The notes: generated by a model not told the origin, from the sequence alone. Counted from the stretch's first letter, positions 45,354-57,420 are shown. The stretch: DNA of 64,000 nucleotides from Tricholoma matsutake (GCA_026075535.2 AP026549.1:8928001-8992000), one strand, 5' to 3'. Program-made: numbers and translations.

Positions 45354-45990
45354 TTATATACACAGAAGTAATACTTAATATGAGGATAGGCTAACAAGAT
45401 TTGAAACGAGGTTTGAATAAGTATTAGTATTAGAAGAAAAGAATCACAAATGTTGTGAGGGTCTAGTTCTCCAAAGCTGCATCACCAGGTGTTTTAGAAG
45501 TGAGGGCTTGATTGTTATCAGCACCACTGTCAGTCTTCAAGGTCAGAGTGGTTGACAGGTGAGGCTTGGGAAGAGCCATCTCAGTTGAGGAGTGGATACT
45601 CACACCTCATGGCCTCCTCATAGCCTCTGGTACTCATCCCTCTGAGCATGTGACCATATAGCTACAGGTGTACATATATAAGCCCCCTGTAATTGTAGCA
45701 GCAATACAGAGAGTTCTACACCCTCAACCCTAGTTACTAGCACACTAACCTAAGCAACCAGGTAAGTAGTAAGTTAAGCATACACTACCACTGCATGGTA
45801 TTGCTGCTGCAACAAAAACTATTATCTATTCTGTCCTGGAGGGCAGCGACATGGAATACCAACTACATAAAACCCCTTGCTGCCAGATCCAGTTGTCTGG
45901 CAGGCTATCTTCATCCTTTAGGACTCCATTCCAGGTTTGAAGCACTATCTGTTGCATTAGGGTGCTTTTACCATGCAGCCTTTTGCTAGT
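45354..45990. other. Unassigned spacer with promoter-like segment
   Basis: CATATATAAGCCCC at about 45672-45685 is TATA-like, and the following bases (GCAGCAATACAGAGAGTTCT...) resemble the start of an LTR R region or a 5' untranslated leader. No partner LTR or downstream gene is recognised. Confidence 0.35.
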
Positions 45991-45994
45991 GGAC

Positions 45995-46980
45995 AGAGTG
46001 TCTAAATGTAAATGGCAATTTATTTGTGCTACTCATCTATTATGGATCTCAACTGGTGAGTGGAACTTTTCTGGGTCTCCTTCAAATTTGATGACATTTT
46101 CACAATGGAGCTTCCAACTGATTCAGTCACAAGGATTTCAAACAGGCAATTTTTACCTTGGTGATTTTTGCCCTTAACTGTTTTGAAATCTGCTAGTACA
46201 CATCCTAAGATCATTCCAAATCATATTGTAGGCCAGGGATGTTTCATGCTTTGACCATAGGCATTCTGCTAAGTTCCATATGATTCCAATTGCAGGTGAG
46301 TTTGGGCATTCAATTGTGATATGTTCCATTGACTCTGATTCTCCACAGTAGATGCATCTGTCACAATGTTCCATGTTAGGAGTTCTGCTCCAGAAACTGC
46401 CTATCTTTTAGGCATTGTGGAGATTTTTCCATAGGAAGTTTCTGATATGTTTTGAGAGGTTGTGTTCCAGATTGCTGACCATATTTTATCAGGAGTGGGT
46501 GTTCTACCTGTTAGGTCTTGGATGGCATGTTGTGATAGTATGTATTTCAGTCTGTCTTTGAGGTTTATTTGCTGATTTCCATTGGCTAAGGTCTTGGTGA
46601 AATGAGTGTTGGGTGCCATTTTGAAGCATTGATCCTGTCAGGACCCATCTGTGCTTGGTGTTAGTGTCAATTTCATCACTTTCTGTTTTTTTGAGGGCAG
46701 CTTTTGCTAGACTTTGGGCAGCATCTTTCAATTCTGTGGGGGTTGAGTCAGACCATTGTTGGAGCTTGGTTATCACAGATCATTGGCAAAGTTTGGCAAT
46801 GAGGGATTGGTAAAGGTCTTTATTGGTGGTATGTAACCAACCTGAGTCTTCATTGTTTGCAAGATTAATGGTCATCTCTGAAAGGATCACCCATGATTGG
46901 ATGTAAATCTTCAGGGGGTGGTGTGGTGGGGCTAATTGTGGGGCATGTATTAGAGCACCTAGTTCTCCACAATATGGTGA
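45995..46980 (-). pseudogene. Non-LTR (LINE-type) retrotransposon 3' end: RNase H/zinc region
   Basis: Minus-strand pieces in order: NLANNEDSGWLHTTNKD and ITKLQQWSDSTPTELKDAAQ (46730-46900, RNase H-like), KYILSQHAIQDLTGRTPTPD (46500s), CIYCGESESMEHITIEC (a C-x2-C...H-x4-C finger, about 46310-46370), and ILGCVLADFKTVKGKN with LFEILVTES (46030-46210). These fit the RNase H and zf-RVT-like tail of mushroom LINEs. Frames change several times, and reverse transcriptase is not present. Confidence 0.65.
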
Positions 46981-47169
46981 AGTATGTTTGAATCACCTAT
47001 GACTTCACTATGATGTTCCAATCATTCCTGACTTGCTGACTTCTCCAATCACATCGCTGACAATGTCATGTCAGTCGCAACATTGCTGACCACTTTGCTG
47101 ACCATTGTGATCTCATCAACCATTCTCCTCCACATGTTGTGATGTATCCCCATTACTCAATGAGGCCAT

Positions 47170-47471
47170 CTCTCCCTTGAAATGTCCTCCATTCACTGCA
47201 GCAACTGTCAGGCATGTCAGATGCAGTCAAGGCATGCACCTCTTGATGGCAGATCAATGGGTTCACTACCTCATTGGGACTGGTTTATTTTACTTTATTA
47301 CAAGGTTTCTGGTACATAGTTGCACACTTGCAGGGAACCCCTTACACTTTTCTCTTTGGTTTCCCTTGCAAGATGTGCAGAAGTTTTCCTTGTTTTAGTT
47401 TAGAAATTGATCTTTGGTTTTCCCTTGCAAGCATTGCACGACTATCACACTGACTGTAAGGTTGCCCTTAC
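47170..47471 (+). repeat. LTR-like scrap
   Basis: The segment ends TGTAAGGTTGCCCTTACA (47454-47471), close to the Gypsy-1 LTR end GGTTGCCCTTATA. It contains TCTCTTTGGTTTCCCTTGC twice in variant form, similar to TCTCTTTGGATTTCCCTTTG in the Gypsy-1 LTR. The left end is not defined. Confidence 0.4.
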
Positions 47472-48013
47472 ACTATGGCAGTCCTTGTTGTTGTAGTTGC
47501 CATCACCCCATTCTCTATTGTGCCTCTCCTGCTGACATTTTCCTCATCTTTGCCCTTGATCTCATGTCCTCCATCATTGTTCTGGGGTGGTGTGGCATGT
47601 GTTAGGTGTTTCTGCTGGTGCCCACATTGTTGTAGGGTGGTCATGCTGGTGGTGAAGGCCCAATCTTCATGGCTATCCTCATGCTCATGTTCCCCATTGT
47701 ACTGGTCCATGTTGTGCTGGTCCCCATGTGCACTAGTCCTTTTTGTCAGCTGCTAGCACACATGACATAGATGCTTGCAAGGGAGAATCTGAAGAATATC
47801 AGTCTAATACATACAAAGCAGGAACTAGCTAAGTTCACCTTGCAAGGGAGAATCCAAAGAACCATAGGATTGATCTTACATTGAATATTTAGTAATGTTA
47901 GGATTATCCTATGCAGAACATAGAGAGAGCTATCCAATCACCCTTGCAGAATCCTATCCTATTCCTGTGTTTAATCCTATCAATCCTATCCTGGTATGAC
48001 AAGGCAACAAGAA
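47472..48013. other. Low-complexity stretch and inverted LTR-like scrap
   Basis: 47472-47760 is a T/G/C-rich, GTTGT- and CCCATTGT-containing stretch like the inside of E3. At 47770 and 47840 CTTGCAAGGGAGAATC occurs twice, the inverted form of the motif repeated in 47340-47440. No gene is seen. Confidence 0.4.
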
Positions 48014-48018
48014 GAGAC

Positions 48019-48299
48019 TATAGAAATCCAACTTAGATAATACACAAATAAGCTATAAATAGTACTGTAAGTGATCTGATCAAAGAGAGCACTAGCTAAT
48101 CTACTCACCTCAGTCTGTGTATAATGGACTGAGGTGTCTATGTCTATCTAGTTGAATATATATACCATGAGTATGACAATGGAAAATATGATAAAGAGAC
48201 TATTAGAAAGGAATATGGACAAGGGGAAATATGCATCATTTTGTGTGCTATAATTAGCATGATGCATCAAAGGGTGTATTCACGGTGTAGATCTCAACA
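48019..48299 (-). repeat. 3' LTR of the Copia element
   Basis: 281 bp. On the plus strand it runs TATAGAAATCC...GATCTCAACA, and CTCCTCCTCACC (the complement of a purine tract) follows inside the element. Confidence 0.92.
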
Positions 48300-51200
48300 C
48301 TCCTCCTCACCATGAATACTCCTCCTCACATGGAATTGGCACATGTTATTGGAGACCCAAGGAGTCATGTAAGTGTACAAATTGTTTGATGTCGAGAGCC
48401 TTGGTGAAAATGTCGGGGATATTATCCTTGGTATTGATGTAGGATACAGCAAGTTCCTTAGATTGAACATGTTCATGAAGGAAGTGGAATTTAATGTTGA
48501 CATGTTTAACTCTGGAGTGGAGGAGAGGATCCTCTGACAGGCTAATTGAGGCAGTGTTCATAACATTGGGGTTGGCATGTCGGGTGAGTGACCGATAGCG
48601 GTAAGCAATGAACAAATCCAAATGCACTCTTTTGCAGTCTCAAAAGCTGCAACGTACTCGGCTTCCCATGATGCTGCAACTGTTTTTTGTTTGCAAGCAG
48701 TCCACAAAACAGCTCCAGACCCAAGTGAACACATGTAGCCACCAACACTGTGCCTAGCATCAAGGCAACTAGCCCAGTTGGAATCAGTATGCACCAATAA
48801 TGACATAGGGTTGTCTCCACCCAGGTAGAGTTTATGGTCCCACATTCCTTTAAGGTAGTGAACAAGATGTAGAGCAGCACACCAATGTTCAAAGGAATAA
48901 GATATCTGGATGTGTTGAGATGGCCAGGTATAATAGGCACCCAACCAAGGAATGATAGGGTAAGTTTGATAGTTTGGTTTGTTCATCGACAGGGAGTGCG
49001 GCGCAGTCAATGTGGCAAAGTTTCTGTCCTGGTTCCATTGGTGCAGATAGTTGGTGTGCATCAGATTGACCAAATTGGGACACAATTTTGTCAATTAATG
49101 CTGTTTGCGATAGAGTGACAGTTCGATGTATTCTGTCCCAAGTGATTGCAATACCAACGATGAACCATGCTGTTCCCAGATCTGAAATAGTCCAGATTTT
49201 TCGCATTTGGTCTTTGAACTGTTCATTCTCTTCTTTCCAACTAGCAATGGACAGGTAGTCATCGACATGGACCACCGCTACAATAGTTCCAGTGTTAGCC
49301 TTACAATAGCAGATGCATGATTTGCATGAGAGTCTCATAAAACCCCAAGAAATCATCTGTGTGTTCAGTGTTTGATTCCAGATGCATCCACTCTGTTTCA
49401 TACCATAAAGTCTGCACTGTAACTCCCATACCCAATCTTCTTTCCCAACTTCTGCAAAACCAGTCAGTTGTTCCATATACTGAACCTCATCAGTTAGTAA
49501 GAGTCCATAGAGAAACGTGGTTTTGACATCAATTTGTTGTGCATCCCAGCCAAGCGAGGTGGCAATGTGCATGAGAATCTGCCAAGATTCCATGTGTGCA
49601 GTAGGTGAGGTAGTTTTTGTGTAATCTTTGCTGTAAATCTGTTCGAACCCTTTGAAAACAAGGTGTACCTTCCAATGCACTGGAGTGCCATCCTCATTTT
49701 GTTTGGTGTGGAAGACTGGGCAACCCTTATGTATGTGGTGCCCCCATGGTCCATTGGCTCTTGGAACTAATTTGTAGACTTGCATGTCTTTTAAGGACTT
49801 GAGTTCCTCGTGGTAGCCTTCCTCCCAACACTCAGAGTCTGCTGAGTCCTGGGCTTCCTCCCAGGTATGTGGGTCATCTTCGAATTGTAGTGATCCAGGA
49901 TCTATATCAGACATCTCCGAAATCAATGTGTGTAATTGATGTGCCTGATCACCAAGTATAGGGTCTTTGATCAATTGCTGATCAGCTCAATCATGATCGA
50001 CAGGTGTAGGCATGATGATGTCACAGAGCCCTTCCAAGATTTGCTTCCATTCCGTACATTGCTCCTTTATATGCTCTGCAGATTCTTGTGAATCATGGAT
50101 AGCTCGACCTAGTCTAGTAGTGGCTGGGCCTCCATTTGGATGTTTATTGGTAGGAATTGGCACTCTGGTGGATCTGCATGGTTCTGAGGGTCCTGGCTCA
50201 GGAGTGTCTGTTGCAACAGGCTCATCTATGGGTAAGTCATCAACAGGTCCTGTGTTGGGTATGGTGATGTCATCATCATGGATGTCAACAGGGATGAAAG
50301 TTGATGGAGGAGTTTCTTCTATTTGACCTGGTGCCTCATGCAGTGCAGGCAACAGTACATGGCCATTATGGCTTTTGACAAAACTGACATGGTATGAGCT
50401 ATACATCTTGCCAGTTTTCTGATCATAACAGTGATATGCTTTTGATTTGAGCTCATAGCCAATGAGTACACATCTGATTGAACATTTGTAAATTTCTGGG
50501 TTGTTTCTGTTCTGGATAAAAATGTATGCTTTACAACTAATCTCCCTCATGTAAGAGTAATCAGGTTGCTGTCCATGCCATTTCTCCCAAGGGGTAGAGC
50601 CTTTTAGTGAACTTGTTGTAGTCTTGGCATGCAGGAGAGAAGCCATTAAGTAAAGTTTGTCCCAAAGAGAAGGTGGTAAGTTGGCATAAATGTGCATGGT
50701 GCATGCCTTCCCCATTAGCATCCTGTGCATACATTCAACATGACCAATGTGAGCTGAAGTATAAGGTGCAGTGAATTTATGATCAGTTCCTCTCACCTTT
50801 AGCCAGGCTTCGACTTTGTGTGACCTGAGTTTGCCATTGTCTGTGATGTATGTCTCCACTTGCAGGCCAGTCTCCTTTTCTCATGCTAGCCCCCATGCCT
50901 TGAGTTCAGGAAATGCATCATCCTTATGCTTAAGTGGTATGGACCATGGGTGTGAGGTATAATCATCCACGATGTCATGATGTATGAATTTCCAGAACAT
51001 GACTTTACATCATGCAGTCCCGAAAGATCTACCCAAACTTTTTCCAACTTTTGCATAGCCCTATGTCCTTCCCCCTCTGTGTGCTTCTTAGGAACAGGTG
51101 AGTGGGTCTGTTTTCCAAGGATGCAAGATTCACATTTAGGAGGTTTAAAGGAGGATTGTGTAGGCATACCAGTGATTGTCCCTTTTCGTGCCATGTCTTG

Positions 51201-51568
51201 CAAAGCTTGATAGTTCATGTGCCCTAGACGATGATGCCAGGTGATAATGTTAGGTGCTGAATGGATGGCAAAGACATGTTTGGCAGAGGCGGAGTGTAGT
51301 AAAAGAGAATAAAGTTTCTTGTTGGGTGACAGGATGCCTTGGGCTATGTGGAAACCAGTGGGCTTATTTGTGATCCAGCACAACAATTCATCAAAATGTG
51401 CTACAGCATTTGAATCCTTCATAAGCAAGCTAACTGAGATCAAGTGCACCACTGCATTTGGAACATAGAGTGCATCACATAAAATGATTGATGCGCCTTG
51501 GGCAACATGGAGTTTGATATCTCCCATACCAATTGTGGAGATAGAAGAACCCCCAATGCCTTGAACTG
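48300..51568 (-). pseudogene. Copia pol: integrase, RT, RNase H
   Basis: Order on the minus strand: protease (51570-51700; FYVDTGATIHIS), TGA near 51567, and the GAG-pre-integrase domain (WHHRLGHMNYQALQDMARKG; CESCILGKQ, 51100-51270). The integrase core follows (KVWVDLSGL; YITDNGKL; HVECMHRML), with a shift near 50950 and TGA near 50885. RT spans 48889-49974 (HWKVHLVFKGFEQ; QQIDVKTTFLYG; VVHVDDYLSIAS as the catalytic YVDD equivalent). RNase H (LLVHTDSNWASCLDARHSVG; SWEAEYVA) is in two frames with the tail KDNIPDIFTKAL. The lesions are few. Confidence 0.92.
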
Positions 51569-51569
51569 A

Positions 51570-52103
51570 TCATGGGGTAATAGCGTGAAGTGTGATGAAA
51601 TCTGATTGATCAGGAGAAATATGGATGGTGGCTCCAGTGTCAACATAAAATGGGTGATTGTGGATGGAGATGGGAGTGCATTGTGCTTGGTTGAGTGGGG
51701 CAACTGTAAAAGCATCCATGGTTACTGGTACAGAATTATCGGTCCAATTGACTGAGGTATGGAACTCCTCCTCAGTTGCAAACCAACCTTCATACTCAAC
51801 TTCCTCAATAGTTGTGTGAGGAAGGGGGTCGCTAGCCAGGCCAGCAAATTCTCCCAGAATTGTCTCAGCCATGTTCAAAACGGCAGAATCAATCATGACA
51901 GTGAATGCATGACTGGTGTTGTCCTTCATGGTAACGGGGACCTTTGTGGTAGACTTGGGAGCTCCAGTATTGGATGTCTGTTTGTCATACACCTGCTTCC
52001 TTGCAGCTTTTGATTCCTCAATTGTACTTCCTTCCATGCTGCCACCTTTTGAGATACAATACTCTTTAGTGTGCTGGGGGCATTTACAGTTGCTGCAGAT
52101 CAT
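51570..52103 (-). pseudogene. Copia zinc knuckle and protease segment
   Basis: Starts MICSNCKCPQHTKEYC, a C-x2-C-x4-H-x4-C knuckle. It continues through an EESKAARKQ linker to FYVDTGATIHIS, the retropepsin D-T-G-A site. It is cut from gag by a frameshift at about 52145 and from integrase by the TGA at about 51567. Confidence 0.88.
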
Positions 52104-52138
52104 AGTCCTGGGAGGCCTGACCAGTTTGGAGGTTGCAG

Positions 52139-52813
52139 CTAGAGCAAGGGAAGGGATGTATCAGTATGTTGGTCATTGTCTTGGAGAGACTGTTCATTTC
52201 TCAAAAAGAAATGAATATTCTTGGATGTGTATGGTGCAGATGGTGTATATGCAGCAATGTCATGGGAAATAATGGAATGCACTTGAGGAAAATGTGAACT
52301 GAGGGAATTCAAAAGCATGATACAGCATAAGAGGTCAGAGGTAATATCTCCCATAGCAAACACATGCTCAATAAGCATGCAGATCCATTCAGCCATTTCG
52401 GGGAGAGGTGTATTCAGCATGCACTGGATAGCAAGTGCTTGCTGTAATAAAGTGACTTGCCTAACTGGTCTTTCCTTCTGATGATGGTTCCATAGGATCT
52501 CCCAGTTCATTTTCACAGATTTCAAAGAATCTAAAAAAGAGCATTCAGACGATGCTACCCCAGAGGCAATGAAAGTGTATGCAAGGCAGGAATTAGCCTT
52601 CCAATTAGATAGAGCATGGGGCTCATTAGAGGTGGGCTCTGGTACTTCACCAGTGACATATTCAAAAAGTCCATTGAGGGACAAAGCAATGCTGATATCC
52701 TGCTTCCATTCTTTGTAGTTGGATTTAAGTTTATCGAGCTTGTCCCCAGAGTATTGAGTGGAAAGCTGTATAAGGGAAATGAATGGGGGGTGAGGTTCGG
52801 TGGGTGCAGCCAT
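52139..52813 (-). CDS. Copia gag (UBN2-type), frameshifted at its end
   Basis: I chose ATG 52811-52813 (MAAPTEPHPP) over the upstream in-frame start because the residues before it look like leader sequence. The core YKEWKQDISIALSLNGLFEY and WEILWNHHQKERPVRQVTLL is typical of Copia gag_UBN2 domains. Near 52145 the bases read TCCCTTCCCTTGCTC. Removing a 5-bp duplication (CCCTT) would join gag to the zinc-knuckle frame, so a small tandem duplication seems to have broken the polyprotein. Confidence 0.85.
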   Translation of the reverse strand: MAAPTEPHPPFISLIQLSTQYSGDKLDKLKSNYKEWKQDISIALSLNGLFEYVTGEVPEPTSNEPHALSNWKANSCLAYTFIASGVASSECSFLDSLKSVKMNWEILWNHHQKERPVRQVTLLQQALAIQCMLNTPLPEMAEWICMLIEHVFAMGDITSDLLCCIMLLNSLSSHFPQVHSIISHDIAAYTPSAPYTSKNIHFFLRNEQSLQDNDQHTDTSLPLL

Positions 52814-53027
52814 TCTGGCAAGCAAAAATAAAAGACAAAGACGAGATGGTAGGCAAGAGGGAGATTTGACTTGAGCAGGAGACAAAGGGATCTAACACAC
52901 GTGACATGTGCTGATAAGATATTGATCAAACAATTTGATCAAAGAAACATGTGACAGGGCACAGAGCAGTCAAGTGGCTAGGCAAGATATCTATCATCAC
53001 TATGCATGACAGAAGTGGCCCATAACC

Positions 53028-53362
53028 TATAGGAATCCAACCTAGATAATACATGAATAAGCTCAGTCTGTGTATAACAGACTATATATTCATACCTAGA
53101 TAATACATGAATAAGCTATAAATAGTACAGTAAGTGATCTGATCAAAGAGAGCGCTAGCAAAGCTACTCACCTCAGTCTGTGTATAATGGACTGAGGTGT
53201 CTCTGTCTATCTAGTCAAATATATATACCATGAGTATGACAATAGAAAATATGATAAAGAGACTATTAGGAAGGAATATGGACAAGCAGAAATATGCATC
53301 ATTTTGTGTGCTATAATTAGCATGATGCATCAAAGGGCATATTCACAGTGTAGATCTCAACA
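53028..53362 (-). repeat. 5' LTR of the Copia element, with internal duplication
   Basis: 335 bp, against 281 in the partner. The extra 54 bp duplicate the CCTAGATAATACATGAATAAGC segment together with a CAGTCTGTGTATAA piece (53040-53120). Confidence 0.9.
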
Positions 53363-53367
53363 GAGAC

Positions 53368-54489
53368 ATAGGATAATTTTACTGCAGTGATTGTGAACTA
53401 CCATGTGCTGTAAATCTTATCCAAACTTTACAGGGTAATTCTACAAAAATCCTAGCCAATTATCATTTTCAGTTCTGATTACAAAGATAACAAACAAATG
53501 TCAATACTATCAAAATGCCTCTATCAGGACTTCTGCCTTCTAAACCATTATATTATGGCCTCAAATTGTTTCATTTTATATCATAGCTATTTTTGGTTGG
53601 TAAGGATGGTCAGATTGGCAGGTGAGAATAAGCAAATGATGAACTGCAATGAACATGTGATACTTGCAGCTGACTAAGTTTGATGACTAAGTCATTACAT
53701 TGAGGATCAGAAGGTTGGATGGGAGACTGGAATGGGATGGGATTCAGACAAGATGGGATTTAGATGGGATGGGATGGAATTGGGATGGGATGGAATTGAG
53801 AAAGGACATGGATAATTATGATATAACTACTGTACATAGGATTATATGTGATTGGAATGGGATTGGATTGGATTGGATTACAGAATTACTTTGGGTGTTT
53901 ATGTATCAACTCAAGGAAGGATTAATCTTATCTTCATTCAACATTGAGGTTAGGATCATCCTCCCAACTTTGGTCCCTGTCCAAAGAGAAAAGGCTAAGG
54001 ATTCCCCAATGCAAAGGGGTGGGTATATGTGTAAACCTAATAATAGACCATATCATACCAACATTCCTATCTGGAACAATAGCCATAACAATGCATGGAT
54101 CAGTGGGGATTGGTGTAGAATGGCATGGCTGTGACATAGGAAGACCATGTGACACTAATACACATTCACTGAACAGATAGGTAAGCTACAGTGTATTGAA
54201 TGATACCATCTATCAAACACATACAATGTATTGAATAATACAGGTTTGGTGGATGCTGTCAAACACTCTATATGTATATATACATACTGTAGTATCAAAT
54301 AAATTCACTATTACAATCCTTGCTGTCTGATACACTACATATGTGTAATGAATGTAATATAAAGCTCAGTGACCTATGCATCAGACACAAATGGCACCAG
54401 CAACAGCAATGTCAACAGCAATGGCAACAGCATGGGGCTTTACCATTGGGCATTACCATTGGGAATCAGGATGGGGAGTTGGCATTCAT
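53368..54489. other. Spacer with GGGAT-rich simple repeats
   Basis: 53715-53880 is built from GATGGGATGGGATT and GGATTGGATT units. The rest has no recognisable gene; a CATATGTGTAATGAATGTAAT-like AT-rich part precedes the satellite. Confidence 0.5.
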
Positions 54490-57420
54490 TTGTTAGACCT
54501 ATGTAGTATACAGACCTACAAAATAAAATTGGTGCCAAGTGCTGCTCAGCAGCCTGGTGGCTGTGGCCAATGCTGATGCCACCTAAACAAAACCCCAATG
54601 ATGAAGGTTGTACAGCATCATGTATGATGAACTGAGTAAAGGCCTCATTTAAGTGATAATTAATTTGTTGTAGTATGCAGACCTACAAAATGAGGTTGGT
54701 GCCGAGTGCTGCTTGGCAACCCAGTGGCTGGGCCAATGCTGATGCCAATGCCACATAAAATAAATTCCTGATGCCGATGCCTTGTTTATGCAATAATTAA
54801 TTTGTTCAATGTAGTATGCAGACCTAAAAAATGAGGTTTGTGCCAAGTGGTGCTCAGCACCCCAGTGGCTGTGGCTGATGCCAATGCCGATGCCACCTAA
54901 AAAGAATCTCGATGCCAAAGGTTGTACAGAAAAAGAATTCCTGATGCCAATGCCTTGTTTATGCAATAATTAATTTGTTCAATGTAGTATGCAGACCTAC
55001 AAAATGAGGTTGGTGCCAAGTGGTGCTCAGCACCCTAGTGGTGGTGGCTGATGCTGATGCTGATGCTGATGCCGATGCCACCGAAAAAAAAATCCTGATG
55101 CCATACAGTGACATGTATGATAAACCCAGTAAATGCCCTGTTAGTGTGATAATTAATTTGTTGTAGTATGAAGACTTACAAAATGAGGTCAGTGCCAATG
55201 CCAATGCCAATGCCACCTAAAAGAAATTCCCAATGCTGATGCCTCATTTATGCAATAATTAATTTGTTCAATGTAGTATGCAGACCTACAAAATGAGGTT
55301 GGTGCTGAGTGGTGCTCAGCACCCTAGTTGTTGTGGCCAATGGCAATGGCAATGCCACCAAAAAAAAAATCCTGATGCCATACAGTGACATGTATGACAC
55401 AAGAGGCAGAGCAATATGTTACCCTGGAGAATATGTTGGGAATGATAGAAGAAAAAAAAAAAATTTCCCTGGGGAAAAATAAAAGGAACCATCAGTAAAA
55501 AAATGTTGTTTTTCCCACACTTTTCTCTTTGCTCTTGCTCAGCAAAAATAACTCATCCATTCCCAGGAGAAAATCAGGTGAAAATGGAGGGGAAATATAT
55601 CTTTTTTTCCACATTTTCTCTATATCTGGTGAAAATAACATTTTTTCTCCTGACTTCCACAATTTTTTCACCTAGAAACAGATTAGTTATTTTTCCACAG
55701 AGAAAAAACTGGGAATATGTGGGAAAATGACCTTTTTCCCCCTAATGTTCACAAGTTTTTCTCCTGGAAACAGATTAGTTGCTTTCCTGCAGCAACCAAA
55801 AGGACAAAGTGTGGGAAAATAACATATTTTTATTGATGGTTCCTTTTATTTTTCCCCAGTGAAAAAGTATCTTTTTCTCCCATTATTCCCAACATTTTCT
55901 CCAGGGTAATATATTGCTCTGCCTCTTGTGTGATAAGTGGCATGCAGCACCCCAGTGGCTGTGGCCAATGCCAATGCCAATGCTGCTGCCATCTAAAAAA
56001 AATCTCGATGCTGAAGGTTGTACAGTGTCATGTATGGTATACTCAGTAAATGCCCTATTTATGTGATAATTAATTTGTTGTAGTATGAAGACTTATAAAA
56101 TGAGGTTGGTGCCGAGTGCTGCTTGGCAACCCGGTGGCTGTGCCAATTCCGATGCTGTTGCTGCTGCCATCTAAAAAAAATGTCAATGCCAAAGGTTGTA
56201 AAGTGTCATGTATGATATACTCAGTAAATGCCCTGTTTATGCAATAATTAATTTGTTGTAGCATGAAGATTTATAAAATGAGGTCAGTGCCGAGTGCTGC
56301 TTTGCAACCCAGTGGCTATACCAATGCTGATGCCAATGCCACCTAAAAAAAATTCCTGATGCCGATGCCTTGTTTATGCAATAATTAATTTGTTCAATGT
56401 AGTATGCAGACCTACAAAATGAGGTTGGTGCTGAGTGGTGCTCAGCACCCCAGTGGCTGTGGCCGATGCCGATGCCGATGCCACCTAAAAAGAATCTCAA
56501 TGCTGAAGGTTGTACAGAAAAAGAATTCCCAATGCCAATGCCTCGTTTATGCAATAATTAATTTATTCAATGTAGTATGCAGACCTACAAAATGAGGTTG
56601 GTGCCGAGTGGTGCGCAGCACCCCAGTGGCTGTGGCCAATGCCAATGCCAATGCCAATGCTGATGCCATCTAAAAAAAATCTCGATGCTGAGGGTTGTAC
56701 AGTGTCATGTATGATATACTCAGTAAATGCCCTGTTCATGTGATAATTAATTTGTTGTAGTACAAAGACTTACAAAATGAAGAGTGCTGCTCAGCAACCC
56801 TGTGGCTGTGCCAATGCCAATTCCAATGAAAAAAAAATCCTGATGCTGTACAGTGACATGTATGATAAACTCAGTAAATGCCCTGTTTATGCAATAATTA
56901 ATTTGTTGTAGTATGCAGACCTACAAAATGAGGTTGGTGCCAACTGATGCTCAGCACCCAAGTGGCTGTGGCCGATGCCGATGCTGATGCCAACAAGAAA
57001 AAAATCCTGATGCCGTACAGTGACATGTATGCTAAACTCAATAAATGCCCTGTTTATGCAATAATTAATTTGTTTTAGTATAAGGACTTACAAAATGAGG
57101 TCCATGCTGAGTGTTGCTCGGCATCTCAGTGGCTGTGGCTGATGCCTCCTAAAAAGAATTCCGATGCCAACAGTTGTACAGTGTCACATATGATAAACTC
57201 AGTAAAGGCCTCGTTTAAGTGATAATTAACTTGTTGTAGTATGCAAACCTAGACAATGAGGTCAGTGCTGAGTGCTGCTTGGCAACCTGGTGGCTTTGGC
57301 CAATGCCAACTAGGAAATTTTCCTGATGCTGCAAGGTGCACAGTGTAGTGTATGATTTATTCAGTGGAGTCAAAGCCTCATTTACATTTTGTTGTAGTAT
57401 GCAGACCTACATAATGAGAT
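54490..57420 (+). repeat. ~160-bp tandem satellite, about 16 units
   Basis: The landmark GTAGTATGCAGACCTACAAA recurs near 54504, 54670, 54811, 54982, 55163, 55273, 56082, 56258, 56398, 56572, 56756, 56907, 57071, 57235 and 57392, spaced 110-184 bp. Each unit holds GATAATTAATTTGTT, a GTGCTGCTCAGCAxCC palindrome, a run of six-base units (GATGCC, AATGCC, GATGCT), a poly-A run, and TACAGTGTCATGTATGATA. A MITE (55398-55930) interrupts it. Units differ mostly by C/T and G/A. Confidence 0.92.
55398..55930. mobile_element. MITE with ~110-bp inverted repeats inside the satellite
   Basis: The left arm begins CACAAGAGGCAGAGCAATAT and the right arm ends in its inverse. The arms share GAGAATATGTTGGGAAT-like and GGGGAAAAATAAAAGGAACC blocks. 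The 3-bp repeat TGA flanks it, matching the satellite's GTATGATAA at the insertion point. No coding capacity. A 3-bp duplication with CAC... ends would fit the CACTA-like group, but this is tentative. Confidence 0.8.

Larger units (their letters stand above)
48019..53362 (-). mobile_element. Ty1/Copia retrotransposon with LTRs and target duplication
   Basis: LTRs at 48019-48299 and 53028-53362 enclose gag, zinc knuckle, protease, integrase, reverse transcriptase and RNase H in Copia order on the minus strand. A perfect 5-bp duplication GAGAC flanks it (48014-48018 and 53363-53367). The primer-binding region next to the 5' LTR reads GGTTATGGGCC on the minus strand. The LTRs start TGTTGAG and end CTATA (TG...TA). 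The 5' LTR is 54 bp longer through a local duplication. Confidence 0.93.

Noticed and set aside
45795..45989. Small plus-strand frame after a TATA-like sequence
   Set aside because: No homology, short, and next to a LINE relic on the other strand; left as unassigned spacer.
47475..47756. 93-codon Val/Cys/Ser-rich frame
   Set aside because: Low-complexity GTTGT and CCATTGT repeats; resembles the interior of E3 rather than a protein.
54490..57420. CRISPR-like array
   Set aside because: Units are long, diverged and contiguous with no unique spacers; it is a eukaryotic satellite.
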